Shown: one piece after another, positions 16,221 to 25,255 of the stretch
Position numbering within the stretch: position 1 is the stretch's first letter
Layout of the letters: the number at the start of each line of letters is the position of its first letter
Source: Collinsella aerofaciens
GTDB taxonomy: Bacteria; Actinomycetota; Coriobacteriia; Coriobacteriales; Coriobacteriaceae
Assembly: GCF_018785265.1 (NCBI RefSeq)
Contig: NZ_WQPK01000045.1
Location: forward strand, 62,001-126,000
Direction of reading: 5' to 3'
Length of the DNA: 64,000 bases
Position numbers and translations under genes: made by a program
Notes under the pieces: model-generated
What the model was told of the DNA's origin: nothing
Databases searched by the model: none
What the model saw: the letters and a program-made list of their open reading frames with translations, nothing else

Positions 16221-16349
16221 TTCGGAAGTATGCGGCAAAATCCCGATAGTCCGACCACATTGCATATGCTCAAGTGTTCTACCTGCGGGTTTGTTGTCGC
16301 AAAACCCCGGTGTGCTCGGCAGGTCCAGAATTTGCCGCATACTTCCGAA
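16221..16349. repeat. Inverted repeat with 91-nt structured loop
   Basis: Perfect 19-bp arms TTCGGAAGTATGCGGCAAA (16221-16239) and its complement (16331-16349). The loop contains a possible inner stem ACCTGC...GCAGGT enclosing GGGTTT...AAAACCC. No coding potential. Together with the neighbouring elements it accounts for the 824-bp gap between rpoC and rpsL; the interval 16350-16476 also has a small hairpin around CCTGTCCC (16424-16448). Confidence 0.75.
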
Positions 16350-16476
16350 AACGCCGCCGATTTCCATGCGACAGATGAGAGCAGATCATCGCTGGAGTGC
16401 GACGTTTCCCCAGATAAAACCGACCAAAATAAACCTGTCCCTATTTGGCAGGTGGCGTTGCCCCGACGAGCGCGTC

Positions 16477-16615
16477 GGATTCCCGGACCGGGCCGCCCGC
16501 TGTTTAAGTTTGTCGCGAGTTCCGCACGAGCCGGAGGCCACTTAATGTGGCCTCCGTGCGAGCCAGGACTGTAGAGCAGCAAACTTAACCCCTGTGCCGC
16601 CCGGCCCGGGAATCC
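16477..16615. repeat. Palindromic element, copy 2
   Basis: Arms 16477-16512 and 16580-16615 pair at 29 of 36 positions, with perfect ends GGATTCCCGG and TTAAGTTTG. The 67-nt core (16513-16579) matches copies 1 and 3: TTCCGCACGAGCC, the perfect hairpin GGAGGCCAC-TTAA-TGTGGCCTCC, and CAGGACTGTAGAGCAG. It ends 85 bp before the -35 box of the rpsL promoter. Confidence 0.85.
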
Positions 16616-16675
16616 ACCCCAGCGCACACAAGGGGATTCCTTTTGTGTAGGCTTTGCGGAAATGTGCTCATTTTG

Positions 16676-16728
16676 GGATACGCCCGGCGGCGTGGTCTGT
16701 TGACGGCACAGCTAACGGCACGTATCCT
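16676..16728 (+). promoter_or_regulatory. rpsL operon promoter with upstream conserved motif
   Basis: TTGACG (16700-16705), 17-bp spacer and TATCCT (16723-16728) form a good sigma-A promoter. Immediately upstream, 16676-16694 reads GGATACGCCCG-GCGG-CGTG, the same spaced motif found before rplC and rplB. Confidence 0.75.
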
Positions 16729-16821
16729 ATCGAACTGCGTGTTTCGTAGGGGGATGCTGACCCCTCGATTCAAGCCGTTGCACTTTACAGAAAGCTGGAA
16801 TCATTCGAGAAGGAGTACGCT

Positions 16822-17199
16822 TTGCCTACTATTAACCAGCTGGTTCGCCAGGGCCGTCGTTCCGTGCCCAAGAAGTCCAAGAACGCTGCTCTGCAGCACA
16901 ACTCCCAGAAGCGCGGCGTGTGCACCCGCGTCTTCACCACGAGCCCCAAGAAGCCGAACTCGGCTCTTCGTAAGGTTGCCCGTGTTCGCCTCGTCAACGG
17001 CATCGAAGTTACTGCTTACATCCCGGGTGAGGGCCACAACCTGCAGGAGCACTCCATCGTGCTCGTCCGCGGCGGTCGTGTCCGTGACCTCCCTGGTGTC
17101 CGTTATCACGTCATCCGTGGCGCCTACGACGCTGCTCCGGTCCAGAACCGTATGCAGGCCCGTTCCAAGTACGGTGCTAAGCGCCCCAAGGCCAAATAA
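16822..17199 (+). CDS. rpsL: 30S ribosomal protein S12, with Arg at position 88
   Basis: Decoding-centre protein controlling translational accuracy. The 125-residue sequence carries [13 protein letters not shown] (Lys42/Lys43 region unchanged) and [10 protein letters not shown]. At the second classic streptomycin site the sequence is [13 protein letters not shown], that is Arg88 (Met = 1) instead of the usual Lys. Lys-to-Arg at this position is a well-known streptomycin-resistance substitution in E. coli and M. tuberculosis. TTG 16822 with AGAAGGAG (16808-16815) is the start. First gene of the rpsL-rpsG-fusA-rpsJ unit. Confidence 0.97.
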   Translation: MPTINQLVRQGRRSVPKKSKNAALQHNSQKRGVCTRVFTTSPKKPNSALRKVARVRLVNGIEVTAYIPGEGHNLQEHSIVLVRGGRVRDLPGVRYHVIRGAYDAAPVQNRMQARSKYGAKRPKAK

Positions 17200-17272
17200 G
17201 CCAGATAACGTTTTGATACTTTCGCCGTGTGCCGCCTAAGCGCCGCACGGTAGACACTTAAGGAGATTTCAC

Positions 17273-17746
17273 ATGCCGCGTCGTGCAGCAGCTAATCGTC
17301 GTGAGGTTCAGCCTGACGCCGTTTACAACAACCGCCTGGTGACTCAGCTCATCAACAAGGTCCTTCTTGACGGCAAGAAGGCCACCGCTGAGCGCATCGT
17401 TTACACCGCTTTCGAGATCGTTGCCGAGAAGTCCGAGGGTGGCGACGCTCTCGCTACCTTCAAGAAGGCCATGGACAACGTCAAGCCCACGCTCGAGGTT
17501 AAGCCCAAGCGTGTCGGTGGCGCTACCTATCAGGTCCCGATGGAGGTCAACTCCCGTCGTTCCACCGCTCTGGGTATCCGCTGGATCGTCAACTTCTCCC
17601 GCGCTCGCAAGGAGAAGACCATGGCCGAGCGTCTCGCCAACGAGATCCTCGACGCTTCCAACGGCCTGGGCGCTTCCGTCAAGAAGCGTGAGGACGTCTT
17701 CAAGATGGCCGAGGCCAACCGCGCGTTCTCTCACTATCGTTGGTAA
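17273..17746 (+). CDS. rpsG: 30S ribosomal protein S7
   Basis: Primary 16S rRNA-binding protein that nucleates assembly of the 30S head and lines the E site. The 157-residue length and [18 protein letters not shown] start, [19 protein letters not shown] beta hairpin and C-terminal [12 protein letters not shown] are normal. ATG 17273 has AAGGAG 7 nt upstream. It lies 73 nt after rpsL and 19 nt before fusA in the str operon order. Confidence 0.97.
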   Translation: MPRRAAANRREVQPDAVYNNRLVTQLINKVLLDGKKATAERIVYTAFEIVAEKSEGGDALATFKKAMDNVKPTLEVKPKRVGGATYQVPMEVNSRRSTALGIRWIVNFSRARKEKTMAERLANEILDASNGLGASVKKREDVFKMAEANRAFSHYRW

Positions 17747-17765
17747 GTTAAGGTAAGGAACTAAC

Positions 17766-19865
17766 ATGGCTAAGCCTAAGTACAAGCTTTCCGATACCCG
17801 TAACATCGGCATCATGGCCCACATCGATGCCGGTAAGACCACCACGACCGAGCGTATTCTTTACTACACCGGTAAGACCCACAAGATCGGTGAGGTCCAT
17901 GAGGGCGCTGCCACCATGGACTGGATGGTTCAGGAGCAGGAGCGCGGCGTAACCATTACCTCCGCTGCCACCACCTGCTTCTGGAACAAGGACGGTAAGG
18001 ACTACCGCATCCAGATCATCGACACCCCGGGCCACGTTGACTTCACCGCCGAGGTCGAGCGCTGCCTGCGCGTCCTCGATGGCGCTGTCGCCGTCTTCGA
18101 CGCCGTTGCCGGCGTTCAGCCCCAGTCTGAGACCGTTTGGCGTCAGGCTTCTACCTTCAACGTCCCCCGTATCGCCTTCATCAACAAGTATGACCGCGTG
18201 GGCGCTGACTTCTTCAACGCTATCGAGACCATGAAGGATCGTCTCGACGCTAACGCCGTGGCCGCTCAGGTCCCGATGGGCGCCGAGGACAACTTCTGGG
18301 GCGTCATCGACCTCGTTACCATGACTGCATGGGACTTCAAGGCCGACGAGAAGGGTATGACCTACCCCGAGCCGATGGACGAGATCCCGGCTGAGTTCGC
18401 TGACATCGCTGCCACCAAGCGCGAGGAGCTCCTCGACGCTGCTGCCAGCTTTGACGACGAGCTCATGGAGAAGATCCTCATGGAGGAGGACTTCACCGTC
18501 GAGGAGCTCAAGGCTGCTCTGCGCAAGGGCGTTCTGGCCAACGAGCTCAACCTCGTCTTCGTGGGCTCCGCCTACAAGAACAAGGGCGTCCAGGAGCTGC
18601 TCGACGCTGTCGTCGACTACCTGCCCAGCCCGCTCGACGTTGAGGCCGTCACCGGTACCGATCCGGATACCGGCGAGGAGATCCAGCGTCATCCTTCCTT
18701 CGACGAGCCCTTCTCCGGCCTGGTCTTCAAGATCATGACCGACCCGTTCGTCGGTAAGCTCACCTATGTCCGCGTTTACTCCGGCCGTGCCGAGTCCGGC
18801 TCTTACGTGGTCAACGCTTCCAACGGTCAGCGCGAGCGCCTCGGCCGCATCCTCGAGATGAACGCCGCCGAGCGTATCGACCGTGACGACGCTGCCGCCG
18901 GCGACATCGTCGCTTGCGTCGGCTTCAAGAACTCCACCACCGGTGACACCCTGTGCGCCGAGGGCAAGGAGATCGTCCTCGAGAAGATCGAGTTCGCTAA
19001 GCCCGTTATTGACGTTGCCATCGAACCCAAGACCAAGGCCGAGCAGGACAAGATGTCCCTGGCTCTGACCAAGCTCGCCGAGGAGGACCCGACCTTCCAG
19101 GTGTCCACCAACCACGAGACCGGCCAGACCATCATCGCCGGCATGGGCGAGCTGCACCTCGAGATCATCGTCGACCGTCTGCTCCGCGAGTTCAAGGTTG
19201 ACGCTAACGTCGGTAAGCCCCAGGTTGCCTACCGCGAGACCGCTGGTCACGACGTCGAGAAGGCTGAGGGCAAGTTCGTCCGTCAGTCCGGCGGTCGCGG
19301 TCAGTACGGCCACGCCGTCATCAAGCTCGAGAAGATGGAGGAGGGCTTCGGCTACGAGTTCGTCAACGCTATCGTCGGCGGCGTCGTGCCCAAGGAGTAC
19401 ATCCCGTCCATCGACAAGGGCATCCAGGAGGCCCTGAACACTGGTGTTATCGCCGGCTTCCCGGTCCTCGACGTTAAGGTCACCCTGTTCGACGGTTCTT
19501 ACCACGAGGTCGACTCCTCCGAGGCCGCCTTCAAGATCGCCGGTTCCATGGCTATCAAGGACGCCCTCAAGAAGTCCGATCCGCAGCTGCTCGAGCCGAT
19601 CATGGCTGTCGAGGTCGAGACCCCCGAGCAGTACATGGGCGACGTTATGGGCAACCTCTCCGGTCGCCGCGGCAAGATCGAGGGCATGGAGGATCGCAAG
19701 AACAGCAAGCTCATCCGTGCCAAGGTGCCGCTGGGCGAGATGTTCGGTTACGCTACCGACCTTCGCTCCCAGACCCAGGGCCGTGCATCCTACACGATGC
19801 AGTTCGACTCTTATGAGCCCGCGCCCAAGTCCATCGTGGACGAGGTCATGAGCAAGAACGCCTAA
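17766..19865 (+). CDS. fusA: Elongation factor G
   Basis: Translocation GTPase. G1 [16 protein letters not shown]3 DTPGHVDF and G4 NKYDRVGAD motifs are present, with the usual five-domain length (699 residues) and domain IV sequence [14 protein letters not shown]. Note NKYD instead of the more common NKMD at the G4 motif. It is third in the str operon; no tuf gene follows, and rpsJ comes 60 nt later. Confidence 0.97.
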   Translation: MAKPKYKLSDTRNIGIMAHIDAGKTTTTERILYYTGKTHKIGEVHEGAATMDWMVQEQERGVTITSAATTCFWNKDGKDYRIQIIDTPGHVDFTAEVERCLRVLDGAVAVFDAVAGVQPQSETVWRQASTFNVPRIAFINKYDRVGADFFNAIETMKDRLDANAVAAQVPMGAEDNFWGVIDLVTMTAWDFKADEKGMTYPEPMDEIPAEFADIAATKREELLDAAASFDDELMEKILMEEDFTVEELKAALRKGVLANELNLVFVGSAYKNKGVQELLDAVVDYLPSPLDVEAVTGTDPDTGEEIQRHPSFDEPFSGLVFKIMTDPFVGKLTYVRVYSGRAESGSYVVNASNGQRERLGRILEMNAAERIDRDDAAAGDIVACVGFKNSTTGDTLCAEGKEIVLEKIEFAKPVIDVAIEPKTKAEQDKMSLALTKLAEEDPTFQVSTNHETGQTIIAGMGELHLEIIVDRLLREFKVDANVGKPQVAYRETAGHDVEKAEGKFVRQSGGRGQYGHAVIKLEKMEEGFGYEFVNAIVGGVVPKEYIPSIDKGIQEALNTGVIAGFPVLDVKVTLFDGSYHEVDSSEAAFKIAGSMAIKDALKKSDPQLLEPIMAVEVETPEQYMGDVMGNLSGRRGKIEGMEDRKNSKLIRAKVPLGEMFGYATDLRSQTQGRASYTMQFDSYEPAPKSIVDEVMSKNA

Positions 19866-19925
19866 GTTCGAGCTCCCTGTTACGTAATCCGCGAGAACAT
19901 CTCTCGCACTCTTTGGAGGTTTAAG

Positions 19926-20234
19926 TTGGCTACCCAGAAGATCCGCATTCGCCTCAAGGGCTATGATCACGAGGTCGTCGATCAGTCCGCGAAGCTCATC
20001 GTCGAGACCGCTCAGAAGACCGGCGCTCGCGTTTCCGGTCCTGTCCCCCTGCCCACCGAGCGCAACCTGTACACGGTTATCCGCTCGCCGCACGTGAACA
20101 AGGACTCCCGTGAGCAGTTCGAGATGCGCACTCACAAGCGCCTCATCGACATCCTCGACCCCACCTCGGGCACCGTTGATTCGCTCATGCGTCTCGACCT
20201 CCCCGCTGGCGTCGACATCGACATCAAGCTTTAA
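19926..20234 (+). CDS. rpsJ: 30S ribosomal protein S10
   Basis: Head protein of the 30S subunit and NusE partner in antitermination. [17 protein letters not shown] opens the 102-residue chain, with [11 protein letters not shown] and [19 protein letters not shown] following. TTG 19926 is the start, preceded by TTTGGAGGT. Normally the first gene of the S10 operon, here it closes the str unit and is cut off by a terminator at 20254; rplC is 14 kb away. Confidence 0.97.
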   Translation: MATQKIRIRLKGYDHEVVDQSAKLIVETAQKTGARVSGPVPLPTERNLYTVIRSPHVNKDSREQFEMRTHKRLIDILDPTSGTVDSLMRLDLPAGVDIDIKL

Positions 20235-20253
20235 GCGATATCGCTCATAGCTT

Positions 20254-20293
20254 AAAGGGCCCCGCTGCCGTTACGGTAGCGGGGCCCTTTTGT
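20254..20293 (+). terminator. Intrinsic terminator after rpsJ
   Basis: AAAGGGCCCCGCTGCC pairs with GGTAGCGGGGCCCTTT (loop GTTAC), followed by TTTG. The birA gene ends about 60 bp further on from the opposite strand. Confidence 0.9.
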
Positions 20294-20350
20294 TTTGAGT
20301 TTAGATTTTGGGATAGCGAATTCGTCTGCCGAGCCGACGGCTGCGGCGCC

Positions 20351-21127
20351 CTATTCGCTCAGGGGGCGCAAGGATGCTTCTTCGAAGTGGAAGACGCACA
20401 AGCCGCTCTCGGTCTCAATGCATGCGCGGCCGCAATCGTCGACCGTTCTAAATATGCCTCGTGCCAGCTCGTCTCCAGCGGGGGAGCGGGCGATAACGTG
20501 CTCCCCGATCCAATTGAGGTGACCGACATAGTCATCGCGGACGGGCGCGAGCGGTCCGGCGTCTTCTTCCATGGCGTTGAGGCGTTCTGCCCACGCATCT
20601 ACAGCGTTCACGACTGCGTGATAGACCTCATCGAGGAGCATGTCGACGGCAGGAACGTTTTCGTTAAGGTCCGAGAGACCGATTGCCGGCAGGCCGCCAT
20701 CGGGCACCTCTTGGGGCACATAGTTCACATTGACGCCAATGCCGCAGACGGCGAAAGGTTTGCCTTCGTTATCGCGTGCGGCCTCGACCAGAATGCCGCC
20801 GAGCTTGCGTTCTCGCGCGACCAGGTCGTTGGGCCATTTGAGGCCAATCTCGTTTGCAAGACCCTGCTTTTCGAGTGCTTCGAGCACCGCTAGGCCGCTG
20901 ACGGCGGCAAGACCAGAGTACTTTGCGGGATTAACGCATGGACGCAGGACAATCGAAAGCAATAGGTTGCCGGCGGATGAATCCCACTTGTGGCCGCGCC
21001 GGCCGCGTCCTGCCGTTTGCGCGCGGGCGGCAAGTCCTGTGCCGTGCGGCGCTCCCTGTTTTCCTGCTTCGAGCAGGTCATCGTTGGTCGATCCGGTTAC
21101 GTCGACTATCGTTAAACGAGAATCCAT
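20351..21127 (-). CDS. birA: Biotin-[acetyl-CoA-carboxylase] ligase, no repressor domain
   Basis: Attaches biotin to the AccB carrier via biotinyl-AMP. The catalytic domain starts immediately: GSTNDDLLEAG, the GRGRRGHKW adenylate-binding loop (about residues 42-50), LKWPNDL with the conserved lysine, and GGILVEA. There is no N-terminal winged-helix domain, so this is a class I enzyme that should not repress bio genes. About 258 residues from ATG 21127, preceded by TAGGAGGTAG. It diverges from the fatty-acid operon that encodes its substrate accB, sharing a 176-bp regulatory region. Confidence 0.93.
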   Translation of the reverse strand: MDSRLTIVDVTGSTNDDLLEAGKQGAPHGTGLAARAQTAGRGRRGHKWDSSAGNLLLSIVLRPCVNPAKYSGLAAVSGLAVLEALEKQGLANEIGLKWPNDLVARERKLGGILVEAARDNEGKPFAVCGIGVNVNYVPQEVPDGGLPAIGLSDLNENVPAVDMLLDEVYHAVVNAVDAWAERLNAMEEDAGPLAPVRDDYVGHLNWIGEHVIARSPAGDELARGIFRTVDDCGRACIETESGLCVFHFEEASLRPLSE

Positions 21128-21222
21128 AACAGCTGCTACCTCCTAAGTAAATAAGGCAATCGCGCAATGGTGTCGAGAGATAGACACAATGTGAAGCCTT
21201 TGTCGCATTTGGACAATTTAAT

Positions 21223-21284
21223 GTTAACACGTCAACAAAGACTGAAATGCGTTATCCTCTCTTGGTCGATGTAAACACGTCAAC
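21223..21284. promoter_or_regulatory. Two operator-like repeats before fabH
   Basis: GTTAACACGTCAAC (21223-21236) and GTAAACACGTCAAC (21271-21284) are near-identical 14-mers 48 bp apart, each an imperfect palindrome of the form GTTnAC..GTnAAC. A TATCCT -10-like hexamer lies between them (21253-21258). They sit in the birA-fabH divergent region and are good candidates for a fatty-acid-synthesis repressor site. Confidence 0.6.
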
Positions 21285-21303
21285 AACTCAAAGGAGGTTA
21301 GTG

Positions 21304-22263
21304 ATGGGTTTCACGATTCTTGGAACAGGCTCGGCGCTTCCTGAGCGCAGCGTTTCCAATGACGAGCTGTCTGAGTTCCTCGATACCTCGGATGAGTGGA
21401 TTTTTACTCGCACAGGTATCAAGAGCCGCCACGTCTGCACCACCGAGTCACTTGACGACCTTGCCGTAGCGGCGAGCGAGCGGGCACTCCAGGTGTCCGG
21501 AATCGACGCGAGCCAGCTGGATCTGATCGTCTGCTCGACGACGACGGGTGACCACCTTGTTCCCGCTGAGGCGTGTGCCGTTGCTGAGCGACTGGGCGCG
21601 ACGTGCCCTGCCTTCGATGTCTCGGCGGCTTGTGCCGGCTTCGTATTTGCGCTCGATGTCGCCGAGGGCTATATCGCCCGCAGCCGTGCCGAGCGCGTGC
21701 TTGTTGTTGCTGCCGAGCAGATGACGCGCGCGCTCGACTGGACCGACCGTGCCACCTGCGTGCTTTTTGGCGATGGGGCAGGCGCCGCAGTGATTGAAGC
21801 TGGGGGAGACAACCCCCTTGCCGTTGAGCTTTCGACGGCGCCCGACGTCGAGACGTTGTGCGTTCCCGGTCTGGTCGGTACCTCGCCGTTTAAGGCTTCC
21901 GCAGATAGCGTGAGCGTGCTGTTCATGAATGGCCGCCGCGTGTTCAAGTTCGGCGTCAACGCCATCTGCGACACGGTCCATAAGCTTGCGATCGATGCGG
22001 GCATTTTGGTCGAAGACATCGATCATTTTGTATTCCATCAGGCTAACGAACGAATCCTGAGCCAGGCGGTCAAGCGCCTGGGCGTGCCGGAAGAGCGCGT
22101 GGTTCGCACGTTGCGCGAGACCGGCAACATTTCGAGCGCATGCATTCCGCTTGCCCTCGACCGGCTGGCAAACGCCGGTGCACTTCACACGGGCGACACC
22201 ATCGCCTTGGTTGGATTTGGCGCCGGTCTGGATATAGGTGGCTATCTGCTTCGTTGGAAGTAG
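21304..22263 (+). CDS. fabH: Beta-ketoacyl-ACP synthase III
   Basis: Starts fatty-acid synthesis by condensing acetyl- or branched acyl-CoA with malonyl-ACP. The Cys-His-Asn triad is Cys110 (DVSAACAGF), His245 (FHQANERI) and Asn275 (ETGNISSA). 319 residues from ATG 21304, chosen because AAAGGAGGTTA ends just before it and the text then begins MGFTILGTG; an in-frame ATG at 21247 would add 19 residues across the operator and is unlikely. First gene of an eleven-cistron-scale lipid operon running to accDA with short gaps throughout. Confidence 0.95.
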   Translation: MGFTILGTGSALPERSVSNDELSEFLDTSDEWIFTRTGIKSRHVCTTESLDDLAVAASERALQVSGIDASQLDLIVCSTTTGDHLVPAEACAVAERLGATCPAFDVSAACAGFVFALDVAEGYIARSRAERVLVVAAEQMTRALDWTDRATCVLFGDGAGAAVIEAGGDNPLAVELSTAPDVETLCVPGLVGTSPFKASADSVSVLFMNGRRVFKFGVNAICDTVHKLAIDAGILVEDIDHFVFHQANERILSQAVKRLGVPEERVVRTLRETGNISSACIPLALDRLANAGALHTGDTIALVGFGAGLDIGGYLLRWK

Positions 22264-22314
22264 TCGCACATAGGAAATAAAAACGCCCTAGGGCACAACC
22301 AAAGGAGAACTACC

Positions 22315-22551
22315 ATGGCAGATCAGAAGACCTTCGAGCGCGTTTGCGACGTAATCCGCGAGACCGCCGGTCTTGACGATGTCGAGATGAAGCCCGAGTC
22401 CACGCTCGAGGAGATTGGTCTCGACAGTCTGGGTACCGTCGAGATCCTCGTCGCCGTCGAGGACGAGTTTGGCATTCAGCTCGATACCGAGGAGAACCCC
22501 AAGACGGTCGGCGAGTTCGCCGATACGGTCGAGGCGGCATTGGAGAAGTAG
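22315..22551 (+). CDS. acpP: Acyl carrier protein
   Basis: Carries growing acyl chains on a phosphopantetheine arm. The attachment serine is Ser38 in LDSLGTVE. 78 residues, acidic, four-helix type. AAAGGAG lies 6-12 nt before ATG 22315. It is separated from fabK by only 2 nt. Confidence 0.95.
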   Translation: MADQKTFERVCDVIRETAGLDDVEMKPESTLEEIGLDSLGTVEILVAVEDEFGIQLDTEENPKTVGEFADTVEAALEK

Positions 22552-22553
22552 AG

Positions 22554-23498
22554 ATGCTCAAGACTCCTCTCTGCGATCTGCTCGGCATCGAAAAGCCCGT
22601 GTTCCAGGGCGGTATGGCCTGGATTGCCGACGCCTCATTGGCGTCCGCAGTATCCGAGGCGGGCGGCTTGGGGATTATCGCGGCCATGAACGCCGACGCC
22701 AACTGGCTGCGCGACCAGATTCACGAGCTGCGCGCCAGGACGGATAAGCCCTTTGGCGTGAACGTCATGCTCATGAGCCCGTTTGCCGACGAGGTTGCAC
22801 AGGTCGTGATTGACGAGCGAGTGCCGGTCGTCGTGACGGGCGCCGGCAATCCCGCCAAGTACATGAAGGCGTGGAACGAGGCGGGCATCAAGGTCATCCC
22901 GGTCGTTGCCTCGGTGGCGCTGGCGCGCCTCGTGGCACGTCGTGGAGCCACGGCGGTTGTTGCCGAGGGTACCGAATCGGGCGGCCATATTGGCGAGACC
23001 TCGACGATGGCACTGGTGCCGCAGGTCGTCGATGCGGTCGACATTCCCGTCGTGGCCGCCGGCGGTATCGCGGATGGCCGCGGGGTGGCGGCCGCCTTTA
23101 TGCTTGGCGCCGCTGGCGTCCAAGTGGGCACGCGTTTTCTCGTTGCCGATGAGTGTACCGTCTCGGAGCAGTACAAGGAGATGGTCCTGAAGGCCAACGA
23201 CACTTCGACGCGTGCGACCGGTCGCTCGACGGGACATCCGGTGCGCGCCCTCAAGAGCCCCTTCACCAACGCCTATGCCAAGAGCGAGGGTTCCGGCGCG
23301 AGTGCCGAGGAGCTCGGTGCTATGGGAACCGGTGCGCTGCGTAAGGCCGCCAAGGACGGCAACTACGAAGAGGGCTCGTTTTTGTGTGGACAGATTGCCG
23401 GCATGGTCAACGAGCGCCAGAGCGCACGCGAAATCGTTGACGACCTGGTCGATGGCGCCGAGCACGTCCTGAAGGGTGCGTGCGCATGGGTGGCGTAG
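22554..23498 (+). CDS. fabK: Enoyl-ACP reductase II (FMN type)
   Basis: Flavin-dependent enoyl-ACP reductase performing the last reduction of each elongation cycle. It belongs to the nitronate monooxygenase-like TIM barrel family: FQGGMAWIADASLASAVSEAGG at the start (split here as FQGGMAWIAD), the VTGAGNPAKY loop and the flavin phosphate region AAGGIADGRG and LGAAGVQVGTRFL. 314 residues. Use of FabK rather than FabI predicts intrinsic tolerance to triclosan-type inhibitors. Its 3' end overlaps the fabD start. Confidence 0.92.
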   Translation: MLKTPLCDLLGIEKPVFQGGMAWIADASLASAVSEAGGLGIIAAMNADANWLRDQIHELRARTDKPFGVNVMLMSPFADEVAQVVIDERVPVVVTGAGNPAKYMKAWNEAGIKVIPVVASVALARLVARRGATAVVAEGTESGGHIGETSTMALVPQVVDAVDIPVVAAGGIADGRGVAAAFMLGAAGVQVGTRFLVADECTVSEQYKEMVLKANDTSTRATGRSTGHPVRALKSPFTNAYAKSEGSGASAEELGAMGTGALRKAAKDGNYEEGSFLCGQIAGMVNERQSAREIVDDLVDGAEHVLKGACAWVA

Positions 23499-24412
23499 CG
23501 TTTTTGTTTGCCGGCCAGGGTGCCCAGCACCCCGCGATGGGCGTCGACTTGATCGAGACATCGCCGGCGGCCGCCGAGGTGTTCGCCATTGCAGACGAGG
23601 TGCGCCCGGGGACCAGCGAGCAATGCCGGAGCGCCTCCAAGGAGGAGCTCTCGCAGACCGAGAACACGCAGCCTTGCGTGTTCGTGCACGACCTGGCAGC
23701 GGCTGCCGCCCTGCGTGAGCGCGGCGTGGTACCTGCCGCCTGTGCGGGATTCTCGCTGGGCGAGGTCGCCGCGCTCACCTTTGCGGGGGCGTTCGATACG
23801 CGAGCGGGCTTTGAGCTCGTGTGCGAGCGCGCGGCGCTGATGGCCGCGGCTGCCGAGCGCCATCCGGGCGGCATGCGCGCCGTCATCAAGCTCGATGCGG
23901 CGCAAGTCGAGGGCCTGGCAAAACAGGCCGGTGAGGACTGCTGGCCAGTCAACTACAACAGCCCACAGCAGACGGTTGTGGCCGGAGCGCCCGAGGCGCT
24001 GCAGGAGCTCGACGTCCTAGTAAAAGAGGCTGGCGGCCGCGCCATGAAGGTCGCGGTGTCGGGTGCATTTCATAGCCCCTATATGGCCGAGGCGACCTGT
24101 GGCCTTGCCGCATATATTGAGGCCGGTCACGCGCCGTCCCCGTTGCTCATTCCTGTTTTGGCAAATATGACAGCGGCGCCCTATCCGGCGGATCCCCAGA
24201 CGGCATCGGATGTCTTGGCCAATCAGGTGAGCCATGCCGTACGCTGGGTCGATACGCTGCATGCTCTGCAGGATCAAGGCATCGACACATTTATTGAGGT
24301 CGGCCCCGGCAAAACGCTGTCCGGCCTGGTCAAGCGTACGCTGAGCGACGTTCGCGTGTATTCGTGCGAGACGGCCGAGCAGGTCGCAGCTATTGCCGAC
24401 GAGCTCGCATAG
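23486..24412 (+). CDS. fabD: Malonyl-CoA:ACP transacylase
   Basis: Loads malonyl groups onto ACP. GQGAQHPAMG, the nucleophile Ser90 in GFSLGE and His196 in SGAFHSPYM are present. ATG 23486 is chosen over GTG 23480 because GAAGGG lies 9 nt upstream of it; either way the gene overlaps fabK by about 13-19 nt, suggesting translational coupling. About 308 residues, normal length. Confidence 0.93.
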   Translation: MGGVAFLFAGQGAQHPAMGVDLIETSPAAAEVFAIADEVRPGTSEQCRSASKEELSQTENTQPCVFVHDLAAAAALRERGVVPAACAGFSLGEVAALTFAGAFDTRAGFELVCERAALMAAAAERHPGGMRAVIKLDAAQVEGLAKQAGEDCWPVNYNSPQQTVVAGAPEALQELDVLVKEAGGRAMKVAVSGAFHSPYMAEATCGLAAYIEAGHAPSPLLIPVLANMTAAPYPADPQTASDVLANQVSHAVRWVDTLHALQDQGIDTFIEVGPGKTLSGLVKRTLSDVRVYSCETAEQVAAIADELA

Positions 24413-24442
24413 TCCACAGGGCTGTAACCCGAAAGGAATGAC

Positions 24443-25216
24443 ATGGGCAACTTGAACAACGGCACGCTCGAGCGCAACGACTCACGTCGCGTGGCACTGG
24501 TCACGGGCGGCTCGCGTGGTATCGGCCGCGCCTGCGCTGTCGGTCTGGCGGAGGACGGCTTTGATATCGCCGTCGTCTATGCCGGCAGCGTCGATGCGGC
24601 GCGCGAGACGTGCGAAGCCTGCGAGGCGGCTGGTGCCGCGGCACGCGCATATCAATGCGACGTGGCCGACCCCGCTGCCGTCAACGCGTGCGTGGAAGCG
24701 GTCCTCAACGACTTTGGCTCCATTTGGGCGCTCGTCAACAACGCTGGCATCACCCGCGATGGCCTGCTCATGCGCATGGGCGATGACGCCTTCGATCGCG
24801 TACTCGATGTCAATCTCAAGGGAACGTTTAACACGACGCGCGCGCTCACCAAGACCTTTATGCGCCAGCGCGGCGGCTGCGTCGTCAACATGAGCTCGGT
24901 CGTGGGCCTGATGGGCAATGCCGGGCAAGCTAACTACGCTGCCTCCAAGGCGGGCGTGATCGGCCTGACCAAGGCGGTGGCGCGCGAGCTTGCGCCCCGC
25001 GGTGTACGAGTGAACGCGGTCGCCCCCGGGTTTGTCGAGACAGATATGACGGCAAAGCTCCCGGAGAAGGTGCGTACGGTAACCGAGGAGCAGATTCCCC
25101 TTAAGCGTATGGCGCAGCCCGAAGAGGTGGCCGGTGTGGTGCGATTTTTAGTGAGCGATGCGGCTGCCTACATTACGGGCGAAGTCATACGCGTCGACGG
25201 CGGAATGGCGATGTAG
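24443..25216 (+). CDS. fabG: 3-oxoacyl-ACP reductase
   Basis: NADPH-dependent short-chain dehydrogenase reducing beta-ketoacyl-ACP. TGGSRGIGRA nucleotide motif near residue 22, NNAGITRDGLLMRM, and catalytic Ser152, Tyr165 and Lys169 (YAASK). 257 residues; the first about 13 residues before the core are polar and not conserved. Located between fabD and fabF in the operon. Confidence 0.93.
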   Translation: MGNLNNGTLERNDSRRVALVTGGSRGIGRACAVGLAEDGFDIAVVYAGSVDAARETCEACEAAGAAARAYQCDVADPAAVNACVEAVLNDFGSIWALVNNAGITRDGLLMRMGDDAFDRVLDVNLKGTFNTTRALTKTFMRQRGGCVVNMSSVVGLMGNAGQANYAASKAGVIGLTKAVARELAPRGVRVNAVAPGFVETDMTAKLPEKVRTVTEEQIPLKRMAQPEEVAGVVRFLVSDAAAYITGEVIRVDGGMAM

Positions 25217-25255
25217 AAACCAGGGCCGAAGAACGGCTTGGATGAGGAGACCATG

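Noticed and set aside
17748-20135. Long open frame antisense to fusA and rpsJ
   Set aside because: Same codon-bias effect; composition repetitive and no ribosome binding site or family.
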